Assembly: GCA_029255685.2 (NCBI GenBank)
Contig: CM055313.2
Location: 22,483,079-22,547,078 of the forward strand
Direction: 5' to 3'
From: Silene conica
Lineage: Eukaryota > Streptophyta > Magnoliopsida > Caryophyllales > Caryophyllaceae
Length of the DNA stretch: 64,000 nt
Shown here: one piece after another, positions 24,120 to 33,439 of the stretch
Layout of the letters: every line of letters starts with the position of its first letter
How positions within the stretch are numbered: position 1 is the first letter of the stretch
Made by a program: the position numbers and the translations under genes
The notes under the pieces: model-generated
Told to the model about the DNA's origin: nothing
What the model saw: only the letters and a program-made list of their open reading frames with translations
The model's database searches: none

Positions 24120-25700
24120 AGATCTCGAGGGAGGAGGTAAGTATCTTGGAGGATAGAGTTACTCTTCGACGTTTAAAAGTGTGATGTAAGTTGCACAAGA
24201 AAATGTCAATAGGTTAGAGTTGTTCAGGGATACGATTGATTATGTTAGTCAAGTTGGGTAGTTATGTGAGAAGGGTATGCGAATATCTAAACGGTGTCGA
24301 AAAAAGTTTTGTATGTACTACATAATGATTAGAACAAGTGAGCAAGTACATAGGTAGATAGATTTTATTTCAAAATTATATTTTATGTGATAGTAACTGA
24401 GGCACATATGTTATGAAAAGAGCTTAAAAATCTCTATAGTAACATGTATGCATACTCAATTTTGATTGTTATAGGGCGGGATTTGATTTTACATTGGATA
24501 TATCTATTGTTTCGAGCGGTGCGGGTAAATTGGTTTTGAGAGAGGAGGTAAGTGTCTTGGGAGTAGGGTTATTCTACGACGTTGAAGAGTGTGAGAGTAG
24601 TACAAATAAATGTCGGTAGGTTGAGGTTTCCAGGAATACATTTTACCAATCATTTTAATGGTTACATTGGTTAAGTGGGTGAGAATGGTACTCCATGGGT
24701 AGGATTACTACCTGACGTTTACGAGTGTGAATTAGAAGATTGAAAAATATATTCATATGTAGGTCGGGTGGAAAGGGTTGAATTTGTGAAAAAGTGGATA
24801 ACGTGAGATATTGATTGGAGAAGGTAAATGAATAAATTTTATTTGAAAACGTGTATTTTATGAGAAAAGAACCGACAAATATAAAAATATAGGCTAAAAA
24901 CATTTAAAATATCACAAGTGTAAACTCAATTTTGTTTATTTGTTGGACACAAAACTAAACAATCAAATGTTATACTCTCTTCATTCCTATTGAATGCTCC
25001 ATTGGGCCGGGGAATAATTTTTAATGTGGAATGACGTATAGTGTTTTTTGTGGGAGTATTCTTGAAAATCTTTAGAGGTGTGTATAAAAAGATGCCCTAA
25101 TGTGGAGTTGTAGTTGCAAATTTGCAATGATAACATTGTAAATATAAGAAACAGAAGAAGATATTTATGTCAATTATTTTATTAAGTATGTAAGACAAAC
25201 ATTGGATAAATTATACAAAAATAGAATGTGGGAACATTGGATAAGAATTAAGGAAGTATTTGTCATGTCAGTATTATATTGCGGTAGATAGGTAAATATG
25301 TCTGGAGGTATGAGGTAAGTGTCTTGAGGATAGAGTTATTTTCCGACATTTAAGAGTGTGATTTGAGAAGTACAAGTAAATATAGATACAATGGGGTTGT
25401 TCAGGGATGCGTATACGAATTCATACGATTAATTCTGATGGTCAAGTTGGTTAGTTGAGTGAAAAAAGTACGGACAATGCATGAATGGTGTGGAAAATGG
25501 GGGGTATGTAGCAAGAAAACTGATGAAGTAGATGAATTTATTTCAAGGTTGTATTATGTGTAAATGATTTAGGCACAGAGGTTATAAAAATAAGTTAAAA
25601 GTCTCTGAAATATCATGTATGCAAACTCAATTTTGTGTTTTTTTCTTGTGAAGCACAAAAATAAGTAATAAAATGTTAATAAATGTCATGTCAATATATT
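24120..25700 (+). repeat. Diverged array of GAGGAGGTAAGTGTC units
   Basis: Three units begin near 24127, 24540 and 25300. Each has, in the same order, GGAGGTAAGTGTCTTGG, then CGACGTTTAAGAGTGTG, then TCAAGTTGGTTAGTTG, and closes with GTATGCAAACTCAATTTTG. The first unit continues left of the gypsy insertion (about 14030-14092), and a fourth relative sits at 12185. The origin is unknown; no protein frame is conserved. Confidence 0.6.
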
Positions 25701-25810
25701 ATTGTTAACGTTTAACTAGGTTACTTTTTTGTCTAGGTGATTAAAAAAACACCGTGGTTTGAATTTTACACCAAATTTCGATGTAACATCTCGAGTGTTG
25801 CATCCACGTT

Positions 25811-27376
25811 TGATACGTGTCTATTTTATGATGTTTTACATCTATTATTTTATGATGTTTTACATCTATTTTTACACGTATTTGGTCGCTCATTTACTAT
25901 GTTTTAGCCTTTATTTCCCACAAATTGTGTACTTTCGTATTTTTATGCACTTTTACAGATTTATGCGGAAAAGAGACGATTTAGCACCAAATTCGTATCC
26001 TCAAGTCTTTTGCTTAATTAAGGAATAAATGGAAAGTCAACTGGAGTCAAAATCAAGTACCAAGAGTCAAAACAGAAGAAATCCGAAGACTTCCGTGCAG
26101 AAGCGGTCGACCGACCAGCTAAACGGGTCGGCCGACCAGGCCCGATTTTCATAAAGTCCAATTTTCACGAAAAAGCCGGAAATAAAAGAAGCCCAGCAGG
26201 AAGTGGTCGACCGACCAGCTATACGGGTCGGCCGACCAGAACGAAGCCCATACGATTTATTTTCGGAAATAAAGTAGAATTAGAATTTTAAGGAAACTCT
26301 TAGTTTTTACCCTATATAAACAAATCTTGTGTTTAGGGTTAGGTATGCTTTTTCATATGCTTTATCATATATCATCTTCTACCATCTAGTTCATCTTTTA
26401 GCATTATTCAAGAATTCTTAAGCATTCAATAAAGTTTATTCAGTTCTGCCTTAATTCCAATTGTGGTAATTCCTCTTTGATCTAGTTTTATTATTGTTCT
26501 TATTGCTTTTATTACAATTGTTAAGTTAGAATCCCAAGCTTTATTTGAATCTTGCATGCTTAGATTATTTACTATGCTTTTCGTGTTTATTCCCAATTTT
26601 ATATTCGTCTTAACAGTCATGAGTAGCTAATTTTCATATGTTAGGATGTAGGGGATAATATGCAGAGGTAAATAAAATCCGAAAAACCCGACCTGTAGCA
26701 GGACCCCGGTCGGCCGACTGGAATAGTCGGTCGGTCGACCGAGGCCGTGGTCGGCCGACTGGAGTAGCCGGTCGGTCGACCACTCGCGTCTGTTTTCTTA
26801 TTTCGTCTTTTCTTATAAATTATAATATCCTATAATGAGACCAATAGGAGACTTGTAGGATGTTAGTAATGACCTACCCAAGATTGAAAGATACGGGAAG
26901 GGCATTGGTTTACACTTTAAGACGGATAGGTTACTCAAGGCTGAAAGGTATGTAACCTGGGATTTAGGAATCACCCTTATTGTTGACACCCAATAATTGT
27001 GAGACCTAGGAACTAATAGCATAGGCCGAAAGGAGCTATTAGGTAGCATAGACCTAAAAAGATATGTTACACTCCCTTACGCGACTGCAATACATGTTGA
27101 CCTTAGGATTTATTTTACCTTAGCAATTTATTACCCGAACATCCTAGCATCCTCTTTTATTATATTTTATTCTCATCTTTTAATTCTTGTTTTATTTTAA
27201 TCTTTTCTTTAGATATAATAATCAACCAATCAACCCCCAAATTTGTTACCTTTAAACATTAACATTAAGACAATAAACATTCCCCACCTCCTTGTGGTTC
27301 GACCCTGACTTTCACTATCTAATTGTTTAAGTTAGGAATATAAATTTATCTTTGGTACCCTCAACGACGGGCATCA
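25811..27376 (+). mobile_element. Solo LTR with intact target duplication
   Basis: It starts TGATACGTGTC and ends GACGGGCATCA, flanked by ACGTT at 25806-25810 and 27377-27381. No internal region or primer site is present, so this is what remains after recombination between two LTRs. Length (1566 bp) and the CCTTGTGGTTCGACCC-type 3' part resemble LTRs of the Tat/Ogre/Retand group. A TATA-like CCTATATAAAC lies at about 26310. Four copies of a GGTCGACCGACC / GGTCGGCCGACC palindromic module occur at about 26105-26240 and 26700-26785. Confidence 0.88.
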
Positions 27377-27381
27377 ACGTT

Positions 27382-28031
27382 CATTCTTTAACACTTCTCT
27401 CATACCTCTTTTGTTAACCAAACAAAAAAAATTGCATGTTTTTGTTTTCCCAATCAAGGATTTCTCATTCAAACAAGATCGGTTTTGAAAGCAGGAGTTA
27501 GCTAGGTTTCTGATAAATGGATGAACTTTTCAAAGGGAGAACTACCATTGATGGATAAGTTCACATTGATGGATAAGTTCGGGTGTTTTGTGAAGGAGGG
27601 GTCATTTGAATATTTTAGGTGTGTATTGGAAGCTAGGAAAGAGTGTCAATGATGAGTTAGATGGTTGTTTGAGGTAGCAATAAAGATGACTAAATCGCAT
27701 TTGATGATTAATTTCATGGTAGGTTAGTAGGTGTGGCTTTGGATTGTGGATCGTGGATCGTTTCATGTGTTGTCTAAAGAGTAAGAGTAGTGGTTTGAAG
27801 GGTTCTTTCGTGTAGTACTGTAGATTATTGTGGCGAGTTGGTGGTAACATTAATGAAAGAAATAAATAAAAATGAGGTAATTTTTTTAACAAAATAACAC
27901 ATGTATAGAACGAACTAATATTATTTTTATATAATAAAATCTTATGATTTACTTTCGATTTACATGGTGAAAATTTTACGAATACCACAAATTAATTTAG
28001 TATCCGTGCATCGCACGGACAAAAATACTAG
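27382..28031 (+). mobile_element. Helitron 3' part and terminus
   Basis: The terminus shows the hairpin CCGTGCATCGCACGG at about 28003-28018, then CTAG at 28028-28031 and host T. The 5' end is not identified; one candidate is the plus-strand 5' end at 10420. The stretch before it has minus-strand open frames (for example 27602-27988) that I do not recognise. Confidence 0.65.
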
Positions 28032-28593
28032 TTTGCTAGTTATAAATAGCTACATAATAGCGACATTTGAAGCGAGTCGGATTATGGTTTCTGGTACGCA
28101 TGATGCACTTGATGCCTATGGCATCCTTGCATCTCTTCTTCTCTTCAAGTCATCTTGGATTATCCACAGGGCGACGGTGAGATTGTCATCACGTATCAAT
28201 GGCACAACAGTTAATATTTCCATTTTGACCCTCCGTATATTCCATCTCATTCCACCACATTAATTCCAGAAAATAACTATGAATAAGTGAGTTTACCTGT
28301 TCGAAACTCTGAAGTAGCACATTCATCAGCAAAATCACTCAGCATTCAAGGTTTATTCATGCACATTCAGAGGCAAAAACACAATAAACATACACACATC
28401 CAGTAATCTGCATTTTCCATTATTCTTTATGGCAATATGACTCTTCACATTACCTCATATACTTACCCTAATTCGGACATAGATTATGAAACGTTTGTTT
28501 AAATATCGTCTGTAAAAAATTCAACAACCCGAGGCGCTCAGGCAAGATTGTAAGCGAAAACACAGTAAAACAAAAAGCTAAAATAAGATTCAG

Positions 28594-28900
28594 TCATTTC
28601 TTTGGGTAAGTCCGCTGGTCAGGCCCAACGTCACGTGAACCAGTGTTAATATATGGTCCTCGGAAAGTTGCCTGAGGTGGCAATGGCTTTGATGAGTCGA
28701 TCACAGGCTGCTTCTTTGCCGATGTGCTGGAGGAAACAGAGCATTAAATTCAGTTTAAACTTTAAAGAAGCTATAACGAAAACAAAATAGTTGAATTATT
28801 CATTGGAGTTAACTTACGCCATATAGAAAGGAAATGCTAAACCAGCAGAAGCAAAAGCTAGTAATCCTACAGCTACTATAGCATTGCGCTTTCGGGACAT
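28594..28900 (-). CDS. Conserved small one-pass membrane protein, 71 residues
   Basis: Two coding exons on the minus strand, 28900-28818 (83 nt) and 28726-28594 (133 nt), join in frame with a standard donor (GGC/GTAAGTT) and acceptor (CTCCAG). The protein starts MSRKRNAIVAVGLLAF, has one hydrophobic segment at about residues 7-26, then a soluble tail with PPQATFRGPYINTGSRDVGP and a lysine-rich end (YPKK). The exon junction and full frame match a short plant protein I recall as widely conserved but uncharacterised, so I give no function or symbol. Basic residues before the membrane segment suggest the N-terminus stays in the cytosol. Too short for most automatic callers because of the split. 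Confidence 0.85.
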
Positions 28901-29359
28901 CGGTTTAAAGGAGTACACCAAAATATGTATGGAGAAGAAAGATAAGACCCGAAGAGTTCTGTGAAAAAGAATGAGGACATATAAATTACATACGATTTGC
29001 ATAAAAATAGATCATTCTTCAACTTTCATTATCAAAAGTCACTAGTCGAGAACACCTCTCTCTTTGTGTAACTATTCTACAGGGATTATTGTGAAATATA
29101 GGTCAAAGTTGAGTAATGGACATTGTTTGACCATCAAAGTCAAATGGGGACAATATAGAAACGATTGAGAAATGAAGGGTATATCTTTTCTTTCTTATTG
29201 TCTAACCTACCAGTTTCCAATACAACAATCTATATCACGATACAGTAATCAATTCAATATGAGATATGCAAATGCACGCTCCTAGTCTACACTCTACAGC
29301 ACATCTCTTTGTGTGAAGGACGATATGCATTCTTAGTTGCAAAGAGAGATCCTACACAA

Positions 29360-29523
29360 CAACATCAGAGCCTTAGTCCCAAAATGTTTTGGGGTCGGCT
29401 GACATGAATCATCCTTTGGAACCGTCATGAGTGAACTCTCATCTCAACAAAAGAAAAAAGAAAGAAAAGAAAAAAAAACGGAAGTGGAGTGAAACAAAAA
29501 AATGAAAGACAAAGGGGTTTTAT
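29360..29523 (+). mobile_element. Short SINE-type retroposon with A-rich tail
   Basis: It is flanked by the 15-bp direct repeat AGAGATCCTACACAA at 29345-29359 and 29524-29538. It contains CCTTAGTCCCAAAATG and TTTTGGGGTCGGCTGACATG, words typical of the 3' part of Au-like plant SINEs, and an A-rich tract (AAAAGAAAAAAGAAAG). The tRNA-like head is missing, so the copy is 5'-truncated. Confidence 0.75.
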
Positions 29524-30360
29524 AGAGATCCTACACAATTAGATAAAAAAACCCATCCTCAAATCACAAAAGACACGGCAGGACTGAAGGACTGGTTTTT
29601 CGAAACAGCATGAGAGCTATCAGGTTTTCAATTACTAGAGAAATCAGACAGCTTGCTGAATTTCATTATAGAGGGTCAACCATGCTTCAGGTATCCCTTT
29701 ACGAAAAAAGCTCGCACCTGGCAGCAGAATTTCAACGCAAGGTTGGCTGTAGCCCTCAACAATTCTTCTAAAAACCCTACCCTAGAAGTAATACATTACA
29801 AGCTGATTAAAACTTAAAAGTTGAGTTGTGTAGCGCATGTCTACCTGGACATTGCATCTCATTGAGTAGATAAAAAAGGGACTGCACTTGCCTACGGGTT
29901 TTGGTCTAAGCTGAATAAAGGCTCGCTCAGGTTGGCAAAGGCGCAAAGCTACGCATATGGATATGACACTAAGAATCCCTTTATAACTGTACTATGTTTC
30001 GACAATGCAAAGCCACACCATCCTTGATTAACATATCCTTGCTATCACTATAATACATCTAGTTCCCAGTCAACGCAGCGAGTTACCCTAGGAGCATAGT
30101 TACAATTCCCGAAAAAATTCTATGCGTCCATTGATCAGTTAACGAAGTCCTCCCCAGGCAACTAACAAGCTCACAATCTAAAGAAACTCATCATACTCCA
30201 CTCCATCCTCATAATAACAGCTTTAATTACACTTCAAAGTTCAAATTACGCAGGAAATTCAAACCCAAATAGCAAGCTTCTTAGCCTCAATTACGCGACC
30301 CAAATATTCCTTTTACTCCGTTTACTCTGTATCATTCAAACAACTATGATATCATTCCTT

Positions 30361-30628
30361 TAACGACACTAAAGACTGTCCAATCGTAATAATTATAAAT
30401 TCTACAACCCTAATTTTTGAAACCCGGGTTGATCATATCCAAAGCCTTAACGACACTAAAGACTGTCCAATCGTAGTAATTATAAATTCTACAACCCTAA
30501 TTTTTGAAACCCGGGTTGATCATATCCAAAGCCTTAACGACACTAAAGAGTAAAGACTGTCCAATCGTAATAATTATAAATTCTAAAACCCTAATTTTTG
30601 AAACCCGGATTGATCATATCCAAAACCA
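30361..30628. repeat. Three-copy tandem repeat, 87-bp period
   Basis: Copies start at TAACGACACTAAAGACTG at 30361, 30448 and 30535. The third has a 7-base insertion repeating AGTAAAG. Each contains ACCCTAATTTTTGAAACCC. It lies in the 5' UTR intron of the small membrane protein gene. Confidence 0.9.
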
Positions 30629-31099
30629 TAATCTCCTTTACTCTTCTCAAATCATTTGATACAATCTCATATGTTCAATTATATGATTCAATACAACAAC
30701 GACATTAGTAGTTCTCAAAGCCTGGCTCCGCCACTAAGTAACATTAAATTCAACAATGACTAAACCCCAACAACAAAATCCGAACTAAACATCCAACAAG
30801 TAGCTAAATTAACCCAAATAACCAAATTTACATGACATAACATTCATATGTACTGTAAATAAAACGTAAAAAGATAGAAAAGGGAAGAGGGTATCAAATT
30901 ATTGCATCCATGTTTCGATCTACTAGGTAAAATCAATGACAGAGTGGATTAAAATGAGGAAAATTGAAAGGGGGAAAGCAGTAATTACCTGAAAGAATGT
31001 TAAATAAATGCTTTGATTTTCAATTCCAGTTTCCAACTGGGTTTCAGTGTTCCTTTGAAATGAGAGGATTTTCGCTCTCCAAGGGTACACTTTGGTTTA

Positions 31100-32660
31100 A
31101 ACTCGATTTCTGGGGTCTCAGGTTCGAGTCTCTCAAAAACAGTACTAATATTATTGGCGTTATTTATGGTTGGGACGGTTTTATATTTCGAGCATATAAC
31201 TCTGGTAAAAAAAGGTAGTTGATCTCGTCTGCGTTGTATACTTGTATCTTGTACAGTAAGGAGGTAGTGATCCGTGTACCACAATTAACGGATCGTTCGG
31301 GTCTAGATTAAGTAGAACATTGTAGTCACTCATATATTAATAAGTCTTTCTTATGACGAGTTAAATATCACCAACATGTATAGATAAGACAGAAGTGAAA
31401 GTGCATAAGAAATCACAAATTACTCGTCTTTATCTACATAAGTGGGTTTTATTTGACCCTTCACAAACTTGTGACGGATATTGCTGTCACAAATGAGAAT
31501 TTGTGGTCATATATATGCATCTTAACAAGTCATATTGGCTTCCTTTCATTTTTTCGTGTCAATTGGGTCCAGTCAGGAAATCATATGCACTTCTTTTATT
31601 TCGGTTATTTGTTTACTAATTTTGTTTTGGGTATCTCAGTTAATTCAACATAATATTAGGGTTAGGGATAGAAATATGTCAATATAATAACGATTGTTTA
31701 TTATACGTATCTCCATCTTAATCACTCAGTTACATATTAAAATAAATAAACAAGCATAATTTGTGTAGACATTAGACCCATTAAAATTAGGGCATGAACT
31801 ATAATTTGTCTAAAATTTTACTTGTTTTCTCAATGTCCCAAATATTCGTAGTTACTCCATTCTTTGTTAAAAAAAACTGATACAATTGAGAAAGGAGCGT
31901 AAGCAGGTTATTACGACAAAGTCGACAATACAATTTTATGTTTACTTATATCTATCCATAGGTATGTCATTCATTTGTTTACAAACATATTGTTCACTTG
32001 TCACTTAATAACACCACTCATGGACTCATGATGTCCTTTTCTTGCCTTGATCTTTGTATAATTGTATCAAACCAAAGGTAAAAAAATGATCATGATGATT
32101 ACATGCAGTGTTGGCCGCACATCGTCTTGTAACTTGGGCCACCATAGGATAGGAAATAGGGTGCCCGAATCTGGTTTTTTATTCATTCAATTAATTCAAG
32201 TTATAATAATAATAATCAAATTTCAGTTTATAAGTGTTCTTATAATTGGGTGTATCGAGTGTTGTTCCATGCCGTTACTGTTTGACGCGTTTCAAGCTTT
32301 AACATCGAGTTGTATTCAATAGGTCTTGAATATAATTCACAATTAGTTGAGCTATAAGTTTAGTTCAAGCAAATATCCAAAGTCACTGTTCACGTCACTA
32401 TTCACGAGTACTGTTGACCGCACTACACCAAATTAAATAGTTGGGATCATCTTTAAGAAATGGAAAATCCATTTGCCTAGACAATTTCATTTTTGTTATA
32501 CTATTATTTTTGTTGATGAAATTTGAAGTGTTAAATGATTGTGAAATGAAATAGAGATCTATGAATGAGGAAGAGGATGGTAATTAATTGCAAATTAACA
32601 TGATAAAATTCTATTTTTAACGCTCAATAATGCTCCACAGTCCGTCTGCATCCTATTAAA
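31100..32660. other. Intergenic region between divergent genes, no gene seen
   Basis: It lies between the minus-strand small membrane protein gene and the plus-strand GPAT. It is AT-rich with only short open frames lacking any recognisable family. It may include regulatory DNA for both genes. Confidence 0.5.
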
Positions 32661-32665
32661 ACCGT

Positions 32666-33162
32666 CAGGGGTGGATTTAGGGGGCGGGTAGGCACGCGCC
32701 CCACATGAAATTTTCGACATAAATTTTTATAGGTTTTCAATATAAACATATAGTTACCAATTACCATGACATAGTTGGTAGAGGTGTCAATTTCTATCTA
32801 GGAGATTGATGTTCGATTCCGAGTAGCTACATAATATTGATAAATTTTTTTGGAACTTAGTCCATGTTACCTAAATTTATTGCTAAATAAATTTTGTACC
32901 AAAATGTATTATATTCTACAACTTTAAGTCATTATTTTTATAACTTAAAATATATACTTCGTAGCATTTTAGAGAAAACGTTATTTTTGAAAAAAAGATA
33001 TCTATAACTATAAATAAGTCCAATTTCCCATTTTTTACTTAAATATTAATTAATCTATGAAAAGAAATTCAAAATATAAAAATATTTCCTTAGACACGCG
33101 TATATATAACGCGTCAATTTTTTTTTTCTGCACCCCGCACAAAAATCCTGAATCCGCTATTG
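32666..33162. mobile_element. hAT-type non-autonomous element
   Basis: It starts CAGGGGTGGATTTAGG and ends CCTGAATCCGCTATTG, imperfect inverted ends, flanked by the exact 8-bp duplication AAAACCGT (32658-32665 and 33163-33170). An 8-bp duplication with CAG-type ends is characteristic of hAT elements. It lies about 280 bases upstream of the GPAT start codon. Confidence 0.8.
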
Positions 33163-33363
33163 AAAACCGTTATTTAACATTGAAATTTGTAGAAACATGA
33201 GATACATAAATCGACTAGCAATGCAAAAGACATTGACATAAACCCTTTTTCAACATAATTTGGCTTGTTATGTCTCATTAATCAATGAAATTCTACATTA
33301 TTCCTCTTCCTCGATCGTGTTTAAAGGATGATCATAAGTTATTCCAAGCAACAATTCCATTTT

Positions 33364-33374
33364 CTATATATATT
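33364..33374 (+). promoter_or_regulatory. Probable TATA box of GPAT
   Basis: CTATATATATTTC lies 66-76 bases upstream of the GPAT ATG, a usual distance for a short plant 5' UTR. Confidence 0.5.
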
Positions 33375-33439
33375 TCTTCATTCAATTCCTATATGAAGAA
33401 CAACATCCATCCAAGCTAAGTATTGTGATTTCTGAAGCC

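Larger units (their letters stand above)
28901..31090 (-). other. 5' UTR and 2 kb 5' UTR intron of the small membrane protein gene
   Basis: On the minus strand an acceptor (TTTTTCACAG) lies at about 28959, just upstream of the ATG. A donor (TTTCAG/GTAATT) lies at about 30988. The intron between them holds a short retroposon (29360-29523) and a triple 87-bp repeat (30361-30628). The first exon and promoter lie at about 30989-31100; the start site is not defined by the sequence. Confidence 0.55.

Noticed and set aside
24972..25258. A further Stowaway-type MITE
   Set aside because: CTCTCTTCATTCCTATT at the left has only a weak inverted match (AATTAAGGAAG) at the right and no clear TA duplication.
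27602..27988. 128-residue minus-strand open frame
   Set aside because: No recognised motif; lies in Helitron-derived AT-rich DNA.
33425..33439. Upstream non-ATG start for GPAT
   Set aside because: The frame extends upstream only with a GTG; the ATG at 33440 gives a normal family N-terminus.
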